Assembly (NCBI RefSeq): GCF_010993975.1
Contig: NZ_JAACZO010000003.1
Span: forward strand, 62,001-126,000
Direction of reading: 5' to 3'
Origin: Halomonas faecis
GTDB lineage: Bacteria; Pseudomonadota; Gammaproteobacteria; Pseudomonadales; Halomonadaceae
Length of the DNA: 64,000 nucleotides
Of the stretch, positions 24,792-36,675 are shown one piece after another. Each line of letters opens with the position of its first letter. The first letter of the stretch is position 1. The position numbers and the translations under genes were made by a program. The notes under the pieces are model-generated. The model ran no database searches. It saw only the letters and a program-made list of their open reading frames with translations, and was not told the origin of the DNA.

Positions 24792-26246
24792 TCAGCACAG
24801 GGCGTCGAGCTTTTCCTTCAACAGCTGGTTGACCTGTTGCGGGTTGGCGGTGCCGCGCGAAGCCTTCATCACCTGGCCGACGAAGTAGCCAATCATCTTG
24901 CCGCGCTTCTCCGGTTCGGCGTCGCGGTACTGGGCCACCTGAGCGGGGCTGTCGGCGATGACCTGGTCGATCATCGCGTCGATGGCCGCGGTGTCGGTGA
25001 CCTGCTTGAGGCCTTTGGCTTCGATCACGGCGTCGGCGTTCTCGCCCTCGCCATGCCACAGGGCCTGGAAGACCTGCTTGGCCGCTTTGCCGTTGATGGT
25101 GTCGTCGATCACCCTGGCGATCAGTTCGCCGAGCTGGGGGGCCGAGACGGGGCTGTCCTGGATGGCGATTCCCTCGCGATTGAGCGCGCCCGAGAGCTCG
25201 CCCTGCACCCAGTTGGCCGCTTGCTTGGCGTCGCCACAGACGTCCTTGACGGCCTCGAAGTAGTCGGCCATGTCACGGGTGGCCGACAGCACGTTGGCAT
25301 CGTAGGCGGAGAGCCCCAGCTCGTTCTGGAAGCGCGCCCGCTTTTCGTCGGGCAGTTCCGGCAGGATCTCGCGCAGGTGGTCGACGTAGGCCCCGTCGAG
25401 CACCACCGGCAGCAGGTCGGGGCAGGGGAAGTAGCGGTAGTCGTTGGCTTCCTCCTTGGTTCGCATGCTGCGAGTTTCGTCGCGCTCGGGGTCGAACAGT
25501 CGCGTCTCCTGGACCACCTCGCCGCCGTCTTCCAGCAGTTCGATCTGGCGTTCCACCTCGAAGGCGATGGCGCGCTCGACGAAACGGAAGGAATTGACGT
25601 TCTTGATCTCGGCACGGGTGCCGAAGGCTTCCTGGCCCTGCGGGCGTACCGAGACGTTGACGTCGCAGCGCATCGAGCCTTCGGCCATGTTGCCGTCGCT
25701 GATGCCGAGGTAGGTGACGATCGAGTGAATCGCCTTGAGGTAGGCGGCGGCCTCCTTGGCCGAGCGCATGTCGGGTTCGGAGACGATCTCCAGCAGCGGC
25801 GTGCCGGCGCGGTTGAGATCGACGCCGGTCATGCCGTGGAAGTCTTCGTGCAGCGACTTGCCGGCATCCTCCTCGAGGTGGGCATGATGGACCCGGACGC
25901 GCTTGGTGCTGCCGTCGTCGAGCGATATCTCCACCACGCCGGGACCGACGATGGGATGGTACATCTGGCTCGTTTGGTAGCCCTTGGGCAGGTCCGGATA
26001 GAAGTAGTTCTTGCGGTCGAACACCGAGACCTCGGGGATCTCGGCGTGGATCGCCAGGCCGAACTGCACGGCCATGGCCACGGCGGCCTCGTTGAGCACC
26101 GGCAGCACGCCGGGCAGGCCCAGGTCGACGGCGCAGGCCTGGGTGTTGGGCTCGGCGCCGAAGGCGGTGGAGGCGCCGGAGAAGATCTTGGACTGGGTGG
26201 CGAGCTGGACGTGCACCTCCAGCCCGATCACGGTTTCCCATTGCAT
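24792..26246 (-). CDS. gatB: Aspartyl/glutamyl-tRNA amidotransferase subunit B
   Basis: Subunit of the GatCAB complex that converts Glu-tRNA(Gln) or Asp-tRNA(Asn) to the amidated form, binding the mischarged tRNA and phosphorylating its carboxylate. The 484-residue protein starts [20 protein letters not shown] and has the family block [11 protein letters not shown] and [11 protein letters not shown], then a C-terminal YqeY-like domain ending [17 protein letters not shown]. The start overlaps the gatA stop (TGATG). The long open frame continuing upstream is only the shadow of gatA. Confidence 0.96.
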   Translation of the reverse strand: MQWETVIGLEVHVQLATQSKIFSGASTAFGAEPNTQACAVDLGLPGVLPVLNEAAVAMAVQFGLAIHAEIPEVSVFDRKNYFYPDLPKGYQTSQMYHPIVGPGVVEISLDDGSTKRVRVHHAHLEEDAGKSLHEDFHGMTGVDLNRAGTPLLEIVSEPDMRSAKEAAAYLKAIHSIVTYLGISDGNMAEGSMRCDVNVSVRPQGQEAFGTRAEIKNVNSFRFVERAIAFEVERQIELLEDGGEVVQETRLFDPERDETRSMRTKEEANDYRYFPCPDLLPVVLDGAYVDHLREILPELPDEKRARFQNELGLSAYDANVLSATRDMADYFEAVKDVCGDAKQAANWVQGELSGALNREGIAIQDSPVSAPQLGELIARVIDDTINGKAAKQVFQALWHGEGENADAVIEAKGLKQVTDTAAIDAMIDQVIADSPAQVAQYRDAEPEKRGKMIGYFVGQVMKASRGTANPQQVNQLLKEKLDALC

Positions 26247-27706
26247 CAGGCGTTCTCCTCGGCGAAGGCGGGACGGCGCAGGTGCCAGTCGGTGGCCTGC
26301 TGGAACCGATGGGCGACGTTGAGCAGCCGCTCCTCGGCGAAGTGGGTGCCCAGCACCTGAAGGCCGACGGGGCGGCCGTCGACGAACCCGGCCGGCACGC
26401 TGATGCCGGGAATGCCCGCCAGGTTGACGGCGATGGTGTAGATGTCCTGCAGGTACATGGAAACCGGGTCCGACTTGGCCCCCAGGTCGAAGGCCGGGGT
26501 GGGGGAGGCGGGCCCCATCAGCACGTCGACCTGCTCGAAAGCGTCGAGGAAATCCTGGCGGATGAGACGCCGTACCTGCTGGGCCTTCTTGTAGTAAGCG
26601 TCGAAGAAACCTTCGGAGAGCGTGTGAGTGCCGATCAGGATGCGTCGTTTGACTTCCTCGCCGAAACCCTCGGCGCGGGTACGCTCGTAGAGGTCGATGA
26701 GATCCTTGGGATCGTCGCAGCGGTGACCGAAGCGCACGCCGTCGAAACGCGACAGGTTGGAGGAGGCTTCGGCCGGGGCGATGACGTAGTAGGCCGGAAT
26801 GGCGTAGTGCGTATGCGGCAGGCTCACCTCGCGTACGCTGGCGCCCAGCGTCTCGAAAACCTCGATCGCCTCGTGCACGGTGGCTGCCACGGTCGGATCG
26901 AGGCCTTCGCCGAAGTACTCCTTGGGTAGGCCGATCTTGAGGCCGGCCAGGGGTGCGTCGAGTTCGGCGGTGTAATCCGGCACGCCCCGCGCTACGCTGG
27001 TCGAGTCGCGCAGGTCGTGTCCGGCAATGGCGTTCAGCAGCAGGGCGCAGTCCTCGGCCGTGCGTGCCAAGGGGCCGGCCTGGTCGAGGCTCGATGCATA
27101 GGCGATCATGCCGTAGCGCGACACCCGCCCGTAGGTGGGTTTCAGCCCGGTGATGCCGCAGAAGGCGGCGGGCTGGCGAATCGAGCCGCCGGTGTCCGTG
27201 CCCATGGCGGCGGGCACCAGGCCGGCGGCCACGGCAGCGGCGCTGCCCCCCGAGGAGCCGCCGGACACGGCGGTGAGATCCCAAGGATTCTTCACCGGGC
27301 CGTAATGGCTGTTCTCGTTGGAGGAGCCCATGGCGAACTCGTCCATGTTGGTCTTGCCCAGGCTCACGGTGCCGGCGTCGGCGAGCTTCTCGACTACGGT
27401 GGCGTCGTAGGGCGACACGAAGTCGTCGAGCATGCGCGACCCGGCGCTGGTTTTCACCCCCTGGGTGCAGAAGATGTCCTTGAGTGCCAGAGGAAGGCCG
27501 GTGAGCGCGCCGGCCTGGCCTGCGGCACGAGCGGCATCGGCTCGCTCGGCCGCTTTCAGCGCAGTGTCAGGCGTAACGGTGATGAAACTGTTGAGCTCGC
27601 CATCGAGGCAGTCGATGCGGCTCAGCAGATGCTGGGTCAGCTCATGGCTGGTGAACTCGCCGGAGGCGAGGCCGGCGGCGAGTTCGCTCAGTGTCTTGTC
27701 ATGCAT
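26246..27706 (-). CDS. gatA: Aspartyl/glutamyl-tRNA amidotransferase subunit A
   Basis: Amidase-signature glutaminase that supplies ammonia to GatB. The 486 residues contain the Ser-cisSer-Lys triad in standard spacing: Lys76 (LALKDIFC), Ser151 (VSGGSSGGS) and Ser175 ([10 protein letters not shown]). The start at 27706 is preferred over 27721 because GGAG lies 9 bases upstream. It follows gatC by 78 bases and couples to gatB through a TGATG overlap. Confidence 0.96.
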   Translation of the reverse strand: MHDKTLSELAAGLASGEFTSHELTQHLLSRIDCLDGELNSFITVTPDTALKAAERADAARAAGQAGALTGLPLALKDIFCTQGVKTSAGSRMLDDFVSPYDATVVEKLADAGTVSLGKTNMDEFAMGSSNENSHYGPVKNPWDLTAVSGGSSGGSAAAVAAGLVPAAMGTDTGGSIRQPAAFCGITGLKPTYGRVSRYGMIAYASSLDQAGPLARTAEDCALLLNAIAGHDLRDSTSVARGVPDYTAELDAPLAGLKIGLPKEYFGEGLDPTVAATVHEAIEVFETLGASVREVSLPHTHYAIPAYYVIAPAEASSNLSRFDGVRFGHRCDDPKDLIDLYERTRAEGFGEEVKRRILIGTHTLSEGFFDAYYKKAQQVRRLIRQDFLDAFEQVDVLMGPASPTPAFDLGAKSDPVSMYLQDIYTIAVNLAGIPGISVPAGFVDGRPVGLQVLGTHFAEERLLNVAHRFQQATDWHLRRPAFAEENA

Positions 27707-27784
27707 GCGGCATGGCTCCATGAAGACGTGCCGAAAGGGTGGAGTGGAGGACGAAGCGACTCCGAAAATGGGTGCCGACGGCGA

Positions 27785-28072
27785 TCATTCGACGACCCGC
27801 GGCACCAGATAGAGGCCATTCTCCACGGCCGGGGCGCAGCGCTGGAACTGGGTGCGCCGGTCGCTTTCGGTCACCTCGTCGGCACGCAGGCGCTGGGTGG
27901 CGTCGAGCGGGTGCGACAGGGGCGCAATGTCGTCGGTGTCCACCCGCTGCAACTGGTCGACCATTGCCAGGATGCGATTGAGGTCGTCGACATAGCGAGC
28001 GGCGTCGCCATCGTTCAGGCCGAGCCGGGCCAGGTGCGCTGCCCGCTGCACATCTGCTTGTTCAAGCGCCAT
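27785..28072 (-). CDS. gatC: Aspartyl/glutamyl-tRNA amidotransferase subunit C
   Basis: Small scaffold subunit (95 residues) that wraps around GatA and GatB to stabilise them. Typical features: two N-terminal helices ([28 protein letters not shown] is split here as residues 8-35), the middle [12 protein letters not shown] and the C-terminal [16 protein letters not shown]. It is the first gene of gatCAB and is divergent from mreB across 179 bases. Confidence 0.95.
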   Translation of the reverse strand: MALEQADVQRAAHLARLGLNDGDAARYVDDLNRILAMVDQLQRVDTDDIAPLSHPLDATQRLRADEVTESDRRTQFQRCAPAVENGLYLVPRVVE

Positions 28073-28117
28073 GGGCTGGATGTCCTCGCACGGATTGAGA
28101 GTGGGAAACAGCCGCTG

Positions 28118-28146
28118 AATGTACCATATTCACTGCGTGACGGCAG
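28118..28146 (-). promoter_or_regulatory. gatC: Possible extended -10 promoter for gatCAB
   Basis: On the minus strand TGG-TACATT (28126-28118) resembles an extended -10 element, with a weak -35 CTGCCG at 28146-28141, 17 bases upstream. It lies about 46 bases before the gatC start. Confidence 0.35.
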
Positions 28147-28239
28147 CCGCGGGTCGGGTGCGCAGCGATGGCGTTGCTTGCTGCCAGGGGGCCGCGGTGA
28201 TACCGTTTGCCTCCGCACAGGGTTCCCGGTCCGCACTAG

Positions 28240-29289
<1,050 letters not shown>

Positions 29290-29327
29290 CGCAGTGAGGC
29301 ATATCGGGGGAAACGTCTATCAAGCCG

Positions 29328-30218
29328 TTGTTCTCGCACGGATCGGTGCCCGTCTACCGCATGCTGCTGTGTGCATTGCTGGCTGCTGCGTTGATGTTCG
29401 CCGACCATCGCCTCACGCGCATGGAGGCCGTGCGGGCCCAGCTCTCCACCGTGGTGGCGCCCATCCAGTGGCTGGTCAGCGTTCCCAGTGACGTTCTGAC
29501 CTGGGGGTCGCTGGCACTTTCCGAACAGCGCGCACTGGTGGAGGAGAATCGTCGCCTGCGCGAGCAACTGCTGCACCTGTCTCATCGTGTCCAGCGCATG
29601 TCGAGTCTCGTGGCCGAAAACGTGCGTCTGCGCGAACTGCTCGATGCCGGCAGTCGGCATGACGTTCCGTACATTACCGCCGAGCTGCTCTCCCTGGATG
29701 CCGATCCGTTCACGTTCCAGATGGTGGTGGACCGCGGTCGCCGGGATGGCGTCTATGTCGGGCAGCCGGTCATGGATGCCTCGGGGCTGGTAGGGCAAGT
29801 CACGGCGGTGTCGGCCTTCTCCAGTCGCGTGCTGATGCTGGCGGATGCCAGCCATGCGTTGCCCGTTCAGGTCAACCGCAATGGCCAGCGTTTCATCGTT
29901 CAAGGCGCTGGTGAGTACGATAGGCTCGATGTGTTGCATGTGCCGGATACGGCCGATATCCGCGAGGGCGACCTGCTGGTCAGTTCGGGGCTGGCGGGGC
30001 GGTTTCCGCCGGGCTTTCCCGTCGCTCGGGTGAGCGAGGTCGTGCACGACCCGGGCCAACCCTTTGCCCAGGTGACTGCCGAACCGGCCGCACGACTGCA
30101 GCGTTCGCGCCACTTCCTGCTGCTCTTTCCTCCGGGGCCGGAGCCCGAAGCGCCGCCGAAATCGACGGACGGCTCGGGGACCGGCGATGAGCGAGCCGCT
30201 GCCGAGGAGGATGCCTGA
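29328..30218 (+). CDS. mreC: Rod-shape protein MreC
   Basis: Bitopic elongasome scaffold of about 296 residues: short cytoplasmic tail, one TM (about 12-30), coiled coil (about 62-100: ALVEENRRLREQLLHLSHRV), and a double beta-barrel periplasmic domain with GYV-type segments, ending in an acidic, proline-rich tail. No ATG begins the frame: an in-frame stop is at 29295-29297, and the only candidates are ATA 29301, ATC 29319 and TTG 29328. TTG is listed as the conventional choice; ATC at 29319 lies 8 bases after GGGGG and would give the usual KPLFS opening. The stop overlaps mreD (TGATG). Confidence 0.9.
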   Translation: MFSHGSVPVYRMLLCALLAAALMFADHRLTRMEAVRAQLSTVVAPIQWLVSVPSDVLTWGSLALSEQRALVEENRRLREQLLHLSHRVQRMSSLVAENVRLRELLDAGSRHDVPYITAELLSLDADPFTFQMVVDRGRRDGVYVGQPVMDASGLVGQVTAVSAFSSRVLMLADASHALPVQVNRNGQRFIVQGAGEYDRLDVLHVPDTADIREGDLLVSSGLAGRFPPGFPVARVSEVVHDPGQPFAQVTAEPAARLQRSRHFLLLFPPGPEPEAPPKSTDGSGTGDERAAAEEDA

Positions 30219-30709
30219 TGCCGAGCGCTCCGCTCACGGCGCTGCCGTGGATCTGGCTTTCCCTGCTGCTGGCGCTGTGCCTGCAGGTGATGCCGCTGGC
30301 CGAAGGGTGGCAGGTATGGCGCCCCGATTGGTTGGGTCTGATGCTCATCTACTGGTGCATGGCGGCGCCCGACCGCGTCGGGGTCTTGCACGGCTTCGTC
30401 TTGGGAATCCTGCTCGATCTCATCGAAGGCGCCACGCTGGGCCAGAATGCCCTGGCGTTGTCGCTGCTGGCATTTCTCAGTGCGCTCGTCTATCCGCGGT
30501 TTCGGGCCTACTCTCTATTGCAGCAGTCACTGTTGATCTTGGTGCTGCTGGGGCTTTCTCAGCTCACCGAGCAGTGGTTGCGCACGCTCTTCGGGCCTTT
30601 TTCCATGCACCTTTCCTTCCTGTTGCCATCGCTCATCGGCGCCGTGCTGTGGCCGTGGCTGGCCACCATGTTTCGCGCCATGGAGCGCCGTTTGGCCGGC
30701 GTGGATTGA
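30218..30709 (+). CDS. mreD: Rod-shape protein MreD
   Basis: Polytopic inner-membrane member of the MreBCD elongasome, 163 residues with about five hydrophobic segments (LPWIWLSLLLALCLQ, WLGLMLIYWCM, LSLLAFLSALVY, SLLILVLLGL, LSFLLPSLIGAVLW). The ATG overlaps the mreC stop. Length is typical of the family (about 160). Confidence 0.93.
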   Translation: MPSAPLTALPWIWLSLLLALCLQVMPLAEGWQVWRPDWLGLMLIYWCMAAPDRVGVLHGFVLGILLDLIEGATLGQNALALSLLAFLSALVYPRFRAYSLLQQSLLILVLLGLSQLTEQWLRTLFGPFSMHLSFLLPSLIGAVLWPWLATMFRAMERRLAGVD

Positions 30710-30721
30710 GGGGTATTGCCT

Positions 30722-31324
30722 ATGATGGTTGGTGCAGATCCCCCCGTTCTCCGGCTCGCCTCGGCCTCGCCACGCCGTCGCGAGCTGCTGGCCTCGATCG
30801 GCGTGGCCGTCGAGGTATGCCCAGTTGACCTCGACGAGTCGCCGCACCGCGATGAGGCGGCGGCCGACTACGTGCTGCGTCTGGCCGGCGAGAAGGCTCT
30901 GGCCGGTTCGCGCGATTCATCGTTGCCGACCCTGGGCTCCGATACGGCGGTGATCTGCGACGGTGCCATCCTCGGCAAGCCCCATGACCGTGCCCATGCG
31001 GCCGCCATGCTGCGTGGGCTGGCTGGGCGCACTCATGAGGTGCTGACGGCAGTGGCGGTGAGCGGGCCGGCTGGTTTGGTCGATGCCTGCGTGACCACTC
31101 GGGTGGTCATGCGGCCCATCGAAGACGCCGAAATCGATGCCTATTGGGCCACCGGCGAGCCGGTCGACAAGGCGGGAGGCTATGCCATTCAGGGCTATGC
31201 GGCGGTGTTCGTCGAGCGTATAGAGGGCAGTCATTCGGCGGTAGTGGGGCTGCCGCTGTTCGAGACCGCTGCGCTGTTGGAGCGGCAGGGCGTACCATAC
31301 TGGAACCGCGCTGTATCACAATGA
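30722..31324 (+). CDS. yhdE: Maf-family nucleotide pyrophosphatase (YhdE type)
   Basis: House-cleaning enzyme that hydrolyses dTTP/UTP and modified pyrimidine nucleotides to the monophosphate, 200 residues. Motifs: LASASPRRRELL at the N-terminus, GSDTAVICDG, and DKAGGYAIQGYAAVFVERIEGSHSAVVGLPL is the family-defining C-terminal block (residues about 148-178). The ATG at 30722 follows GAGGGG by 8 bases; an upstream TTG is less likely. Its position between mreD and rng is the usual gammaproteobacterial arrangement. Confidence 0.93.
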   Translation: MMVGADPPVLRLASASPRRRELLASIGVAVEVCPVDLDESPHRDEAAADYVLRLAGEKALAGSRDSSLPTLGSDTAVICDGAILGKPHDRAHAAAMLRGLAGRTHEVLTAVAVSGPAGLVDACVTTRVVMRPIEDAEIDAYWATGEPVDKAGGYAIQGYAAVFVERIEGSHSAVVGLPLFETAALLERQGVPYWNRAVSQ

Positions 31325-31370
31325 CAGTGTGTCATAATGCGCGCAGATTCGTTTGGACAAGGACTTCCGC

Positions 31371-32834
31371 ATGAGTGGTGAAGTACTGATCAACCTCACC
31401 CCTATGGAAACCCGAGTGGCGGTGGTGGAGAACGGGGTTCTGCAGGAGGCCCTGATCGAGCGGACGCGACGGCGCGGTATCGTCGGCAATATCTACAAGG
31501 GACGCGTGGTCCGCGTGCTGCCCGGCATGCAGGCGGCGTTCGTCGACATCGGCCTCGATCGTGCCGCTTTCATCCATGCCCACGAGGTCATGCCGCCGGG
31601 GACGCCGGCGGAAGAGCAGCAGGCGATCGGCTCGCTGCTGCATGAAGGACAGGCGCTGGTGGTGCAAGTCACCAAGGATCCCATCGGTTCCAAGGGCGCC
31701 CGGCTGACCACGCACCTGTCGGTGCCGTCGCGCTATCTGGTCTACATGCCCGACTCTCCCCACAGCGGCGTATCGCAGCGCATCGAGGACGAAGCGGAGC
31801 GCGAGCGGTTGCGTGAACTGCTCGATGCGGTGCAAGGCGACATGGAACTGGAGATCACCGGCGGCTTCATCGTCCGCACCGCTGCCGAGGGGGTGGGACG
31901 CGATGCGCTCTATACGGACATGCATTTCCTGCTTCGCCTGTGGCGCAAGGTCAGCGAGCGCAAGGTCACGGCCCCGGCGCCCAGCGTGATCTACGACGAC
32001 CTGCCACTGTTCATCCGCACGTTGCGCGATCTGCGTAACGACGAGATCGAGAAGGTGCGCATCGACTCCCGCGAAAACTACCTCAAGCTGCTGGCGTTCG
32101 CCGAAGAGTTCATGCCCGAAGTCGTGATGCGCATCGAGTATTATCCGGGCGAGCGGCCGATCTTCGATCTCTACAGCGTCGAGGACGAGATTCACAAAGC
32201 GCTGGGGCGCAAGGTGCAGCTCAAGTCGGGCGGGTACCTGGTGATCGATCCCACCGAGGCGATGACCACCATCGACGTCAATACGGGGGGCTATGTGGGT
32301 CATCGCAACCTCGAGGAGACGATCTTCAAGACCAATCTCGAGGCGGCCAATGCCATTGCCCGCCAGCTGCGCCTGCGCAATCTGGGCGGCATCATCATCA
32401 TCGATTTCATCGACATGGATGATCCGGAACACCAGCGTCAGGTGTTGCGCATGCTGGAGAAGGTGCTGGAGCGCGATCATGCCAAGACCAAGTGCACCGG
32501 GGTCACCGAGCTGGGGCTGGTGCAGCTGACCCGCAAGCGCACCCGAGAGAGCTTGGAGCAGACCCTCTGCGAGCCCTGCGCCACCTGTGGCGGGCGTGGC
32601 ACTCTCAAGACGGCCGAATCGGTGTGCTACGAGATATTCCGCGAGATATTGCGCGAAGAGCGTGCCTACAGTGCCGAAACCTACATGGTGCTGGCGTCCC
32701 AGGCGGTGGTGGATCGCCTGCTGGACGAGGATTCTGCAGCCGTGGCCGATCTGGAGACCTTCATCGGCAAGACGATTCGTTTTCAGGTCGAAAGTCACTA
32801 TTCCCAGGAGCAGTACGACATCGTGCTGATGTGA
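31371..32834 (+). CDS. rng: Ribonuclease G
   Basis: Endoribonuclease that matures the 16S rRNA 5' end and helps degrade some mRNAs, 487 residues (E. coli 489). It has an S1 domain (about 38-125: GNIYKGRVVRVLPGMQAAFVDIG), the DNase-I-like core with metal ligands Asp302 (TIDVNTGG) and Asp345 (IIIIDFIDMD), and the zinc-link cysteines Cys400/Cys403 (CEPC). The start at 31371 has AAGGA upstream. It lacks the long C-terminal scaffold of RNase E. Confidence 0.96.
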   Translation: MSGEVLINLTPMETRVAVVENGVLQEALIERTRRRGIVGNIYKGRVVRVLPGMQAAFVDIGLDRAAFIHAHEVMPPGTPAEEQQAIGSLLHEGQALVVQVTKDPIGSKGARLTTHLSVPSRYLVYMPDSPHSGVSQRIEDEAERERLRELLDAVQGDMELEITGGFIVRTAAEGVGRDALYTDMHFLLRLWRKVSERKVTAPAPSVIYDDLPLFIRTLRDLRNDEIEKVRIDSRENYLKLLAFAEEFMPEVVMRIEYYPGERPIFDLYSVEDEIHKALGRKVQLKSGGYLVIDPTEAMTTIDVNTGGYVGHRNLEETIFKTNLEAANAIARQLRLRNLGGIIIIDFIDMDDPEHQRQVLRMLEKVLERDHAKTKCTGVTELGLVQLTRKRTRESLEQTLCEPCATCGGRGTLKTAESVCYEIFREILREERAYSAETYMVLASQAVVDRLLDEDSAAVADLETFIGKTIRFQVESHYSQEQYDIVLM

Positions 32835-32838
32835 GCCG

Positions 32839-35800
32839 ATGCACCCGATCCGCTGGCTGAGTCGCTGGGGTCTGACGCTCGTTGCCGTCATGCTGGGCGC
32901 GTTGGCCCTGCTGCTGTTGCTGTTGCGTCTGGCGCTGACCCAGGTGGACGACCTGGCGCCCCGCGTGGAGCGACTGATCGAGGCACGCTTCGGCGCCTGG
33001 GCCGAGCTGGAGCGTCTCGATGCGCGCTTGGCTGGCCTGGATCCGCGTGTCGAGGCGGGCGGGCTCGTCCTCCGCACTCGTCAAGGGGACGAAGGGCAGC
33101 CGCTGCTCGAGGTCGAGGGGGCGCGGTTGCGGCTCGATACACTGTCCAGCTTGCGTGACGGCGTGCCGGTGGTCGAAGAGGCTCGGCTCGACGGACTCAC
33201 CCTGCATCTCTACCAGAACGATCAGGGGGGGTGGCATTGGCCCGAGCCGGCGCGGGTGCCCCCCGAGCTGATCCCCGATACGGCGTTCGATCTCGAGCGT
33301 CTGGATTTCTGGGTTGGGGTGCTGCTTCGCCAGCGCGCCTGGGTGGAAGAGCTGCGTGTGGTGCTGCATGGCCGCGAGGCACAGCTTGGCCTCACGGCGC
33401 CTCGTGTGCTGATGACCGGCGATGCACGGCGCACCCACCTCGAAGGCGAAGTGTTCCTGGACGGCGACCCCGAGGCTTCACTGCAGGCCGTGCTGGAAAT
33501 TTTTCCCGGACCCGCGGGGTTCGGGGATTTCAGTGCGGCCCTGCAGGCCGACATGCAGCTCGATACCTTGATCGAACTGGCCGCCGTTTTCACCCGCACC
33601 GACGATCCGCTGCGCCTCGCCGAGTCGCGCGGTGAGGCGCGGCTGTGGGGGCGCTGGCACCGCGGCGCGCTGGCCGATGCACGGCTCGATCTCACGGCGC
33701 CGCGGTTGGCGTTGCGCCACGCCGAAGAGCTCATCGCCTTGGAGAACGTGGAGGCCCGCGGCCAATGGCTTCGGGACGAGGCCGGCGACGGTTGGCAGGC
33801 ATGGGTAGAGGGCGATGCCGGAACCGTGGATTGGGCGGCACCCGAGGAGATGATGCAGGCCGGCGGGCCGGCGCTGCCGCACCGCTGGCATCTGCGCCGC
33901 GACGGTCGGGGCTGGTGGCTCAATACCAGTGAGTTCGAACTTGCGTCTCTGGCGGCCTGGCGGGATCGCGTTCCCCTGCCGGAGGGATTGAGCCGAACCA
34001 TCGACAGCCTGGCACCGCGCGGCCGGGTCGCCGGCCTGGGCGTGGGGCAGCAGAGCGGTGAATGGCTGGCCCGCGCGGCATTGCATGACGTCGAGGTATC
34101 GCCCTGGGAGCAGGCCCCCGGTGGCGGTCCGCTGGATGCCTGGGTGGAGGTGCGCGACCTGGCCGGCAGCGTGCGTTTCGTGGATGCCGATGGCATGACG
34201 CTCGACTTCCCCGAGATTTTTTCGGCACCGCTGGCGCTCTCCCGCGCCAGCGGCGAGGTGAGCTGGGCCTACGACGGGCCGCGTAGCTTCGTCAGTGGGC
34301 GAGAACTTCGCGTCGGCTGGCAGGGCGCTGACGTCGAGGGCGGGTTCGGCCTGGCTGTGGGGGGGGAGGAGCGAGGCGCTTTGGGTCTGGATATCGACTT
34401 TCGCCATGCCGACGCCCGTCAACGTCCACTGGTTGACTGGCTGCCTACCCAAGTGCTTGATCCCGGACTGACCGAGTGGCTGGCCAGCGGTGCGGCTGGC
34501 TACGTGCCGCAGGGGCGTCTGCGGCTGCATGTGCCGATCGGGCGCGGCGAGACGCAGGTCGATCCCCGCGTGCGGCTGGACCTGGCGGTAGAAGAGGGGC
34601 GCTTGCCCTTTGCGCCCGACTGGCCGGCGCTGGAGGCAGTAGACGGACGGCTCAGCGTGGACGGCGAGGAACTGGAGGCGCAAGTGCATCATGCCGAGAG
34701 CCTCGGCGTGTCGGCGGCCAACGGCCTCGTCACTCTCAGCAACGACGACCTCAGGGTGCGTGGCGACCTGATCGCCGATAGCGAGTCGCTGCGCCGTTAC
34801 CTGTTGGCCATGCCGCTGGAAGGCATCGATGCCGTGTCAGCTTGGCGCGGTGAGGGGGTCAATGAGGCCGACCTGGACTTGGCGTTGACGCTGGACGAGC
34901 CCGGATCCCTGGATTTGACCATTGAAACCCAGGCTGCCTTTACGCGCCTGACCCAGAACGCTCTGGGGCTCGCATTCCATGACGTGCAAGGGCCGCTGAC
35001 CTGGCATCAGCGCGGCGAGGAAGGCGGGCTCAGCGGTGAGGTCGAAGCGCGATTTCTCGGTGGCCCGTTGACTGCGCAGTTCGACACGCGCCGCGGCAAC
35101 ATCGCGTTGACCGGTACGTCGCAGGCCGCGGCGCTGCTCGACTGGGGGGGTGCCAGTGCGCTGGGAGATCGGCTGACGGGGCGTGTCCCTTGGCAGGCTG
35201 AGTTCGAGCTGGATGAGGGACGCAACCGGCTTCGCCTGACCAGCGGTCTCGACGGGCTGGCCATCGATCTGCCGGCGCCGTTCGGCAAGGCGGCCAATGC
35301 CTCGCGCGCGCTGCGTCTCGATGCCGACCTGGACAGCGGTCGGATAGATGCCTCGTTGGGGGACATGGCTGCCTTGCGCTGGCGCTCTCTGACCTCGACG
35401 TCGATCGGCCAGGGACAGCTGTGGCTGGGGCGTGTGCCGTCCGAACCGCCCTGGCCCGATGCTGCTGGCTGGCACGTCGAGGCCTATCAACCGCGTCTGG
35501 TGCTGCCGGCCTGGCGTGGTGTCGTGTCGTCACTGGTCGGCCCGGCGAATGGCGGCCGGAGCAGCTGGCTGCAACGTGTCGCACTGGACTCCGACTGTCT
35601 GGATGGCGGCAGTGGCTGTGTGGGGAGTTTCGCCGCCGAGGCGGTCTCACTGGATGGCGGCGGTTGGCGTGTGGGGCTCGACGGCAGCTTGATGGAAGGG
35701 CGCCTCGACTACCGTCCTGCTCTGGAGGAGCCGGTGGACCTGGCCCTCGAGCGGCTGACCCTGAATGCGCTCTTGCCGACGGAAGACCCGGGCGGGACCG

Positions 35801-36675
35801 GCGAACTGATGAGCGAGCTCGACGTGGCTCCCGACCCCGTGGCGTTGCCCGAGTGGGTGGCCGACTTGCCGAATGGGCGCATGCGGGTTGACGAGGTCGA
35901 ACATCGTGGCGGGACGGTTGGCCCCTTTACCGCGTACTGGCGGGCTCAGCCTGGACGGCTCAGCGTCGACCCACTGGGGTTGACGCTGGGTGAGGTCTCG
36001 GCGCGTGGCCAAGTGGTCTGGGAAGCGGCCGGCGAAGGGGCGAGCTTGACGCGATCGCGTTTCGATCTGGAGGGGCGTGACCTGGGGACGGCGCTGGAAC
36101 GCTTGGGCCAGCCGGTAACCTTGCGCAACGCCATGACTCGAATGCGCAGCCAGCTGGCCTGGCCGGGAGCCCCCTGGCAGTTCGCCCTGGCGCGTTCGCG
36201 AGGCAGCGTGGAGGTCGAACTGAGCGAGGGACGATTCCTTAACGTCGAGTCGCCTTCGGCACGTCTGATCGGGTTGTTCAATCTCGATAACCTGGTGCGT
36301 CGGCTGCGCTTGGACTTTTCCGATGTGACCGGGCAAGGTACCGCCTTCGATTCCGTCGTGGGAGCCGCGACGTTGTATGAAGGCATTCTCGAGACCCGTG
36401 GACCGGTGGAAGTGAAAGGACCGGCGACAACTTTTACCCTGGAGGGCACCGTGGACCTGGCGCGGCGTGAACTCGACCAGCGTTTGGGCGTCACAGTTCC
36501 CATCAGCCGCAATCTACCGCTGGCCGCCGTGATGGCGGGCGCTCCGGTGGTCGGTGGCGCACTGTTCATCGCCGATAAACTGTTCGGCAGCGCCATCGAC
36601 CGGGTCACTCGAATACACTACCGCGTGCGCGGTCCCTGGACGGCGCCGCAGATCACCTTGGAAGACGCCGAATGA
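32839..36675 (+). CDS. yhdP: YhdP/AsmA-like envelope phospholipid transport protein
   Basis: Very large (1278 residues) inner-membrane-anchored protein with one N-terminal TM (about 10-35) and a long periplasmic beta-rich groove (DUF3971 plus AsmA-like C-terminus). In E. coli, YhdP, TamB and YdbH move phospholipids to the outer membrane. Length matches E. coli YhdP (1266), and the C-terminal half contains the typical [15 protein letters not shown] and [19 protein letters not shown] blocks. It starts 4 bases after rng and overlaps tldD (ATGA), so rng-yhdP-tldD are probably co-translated. Confidence 0.92.
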   Translation: MHPIRWLSRWGLTLVAVMLGALALLLLLLRLALTQVDDLAPRVERLIEARFGAWAELERLDARLAGLDPRVEAGGLVLRTRQGDEGQPLLEVEGARLRLDTLSSLRDGVPVVEEARLDGLTLHLYQNDQGGWHWPEPARVPPELIPDTAFDLERLDFWVGVLLRQRAWVEELRVVLHGREAQLGLTAPRVLMTGDARRTHLEGEVFLDGDPEASLQAVLEIFPGPAGFGDFSAALQADMQLDTLIELAAVFTRTDDPLRLAESRGEARLWGRWHRGALADARLDLTAPRLALRHAEELIALENVEARGQWLRDEAGDGWQAWVEGDAGTVDWAAPEEMMQAGGPALPHRWHLRRDGRGWWLNTSEFELASLAAWRDRVPLPEGLSRTIDSLAPRGRVAGLGVGQQSGEWLARAALHDVEVSPWEQAPGGGPLDAWVEVRDLAGSVRFVDADGMTLDFPEIFSAPLALSRASGEVSWAYDGPRSFVSGRELRVGWQGADVEGGFGLAVGGEERGALGLDIDFRHADARQRPLVDWLPTQVLDPGLTEWLASGAAGYVPQGRLRLHVPIGRGETQVDPRVRLDLAVEEGRLPFAPDWPALEAVDGRLSVDGEELEAQVHHAESLGVSAANGLVTLSNDDLRVRGDLIADSESLRRYLLAMPLEGIDAVSAWRGEGVNEADLDLALTLDEPGSLDLTIETQAAFTRLTQNALGLAFHDVQGPLTWHQRGEEGGLSGEVEARFLGGPLTAQFDTRRGNIALTGTSQAAALLDWGGASALGDRLTGRVPWQAEFELDEGRNRLRLTSGLDGLAIDLPAPFGKAANASRALRLDADLDSGRIDASLGDMAALRWRSLTSTSIGQGQLWLGRVPSEPPWPDAAGWHVEAYQPRLVLPAWRGVVSSLVGPANGGRSSWLQRVALDSDCLDGGSGCVGSFAAEAVSLDGGGWRVGLDGSLMEGRLDYRPALEEPVDLALERLTLNALLPTEDPGGTGELMSELDVAPDPVALPEWVADLPNGRMRVDEVEHRGGTVGPFTAYWRAQPGRLSVDPLGLTLGEVSARGQVVWEAAGEGASLTRSRFDLEGRDLGTALERLGQPVTLRNAMTRMRSQLAWPGAPWQFALARSRGSVEVELSEGRFLNVESPSARLIGLFNLDNLVRRLRLDFSDVTGQGTAFDSVVGAATLYEGILETRGPVEVKGPATTFTLEGTVDLARRELDQRLGVTVPISRNLPLAAVMAGAPVVGGALFIADKLFGSAIDRVTRIHYRVRGPWTAPQITLEDAE

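Noticed and set aside
24837-26360. 507-residue open frame antisense to gatB
   Set aside because: Composition (His/Gly/Val rich) is that of a GC-shadow, and gatB on the other strand is certain.
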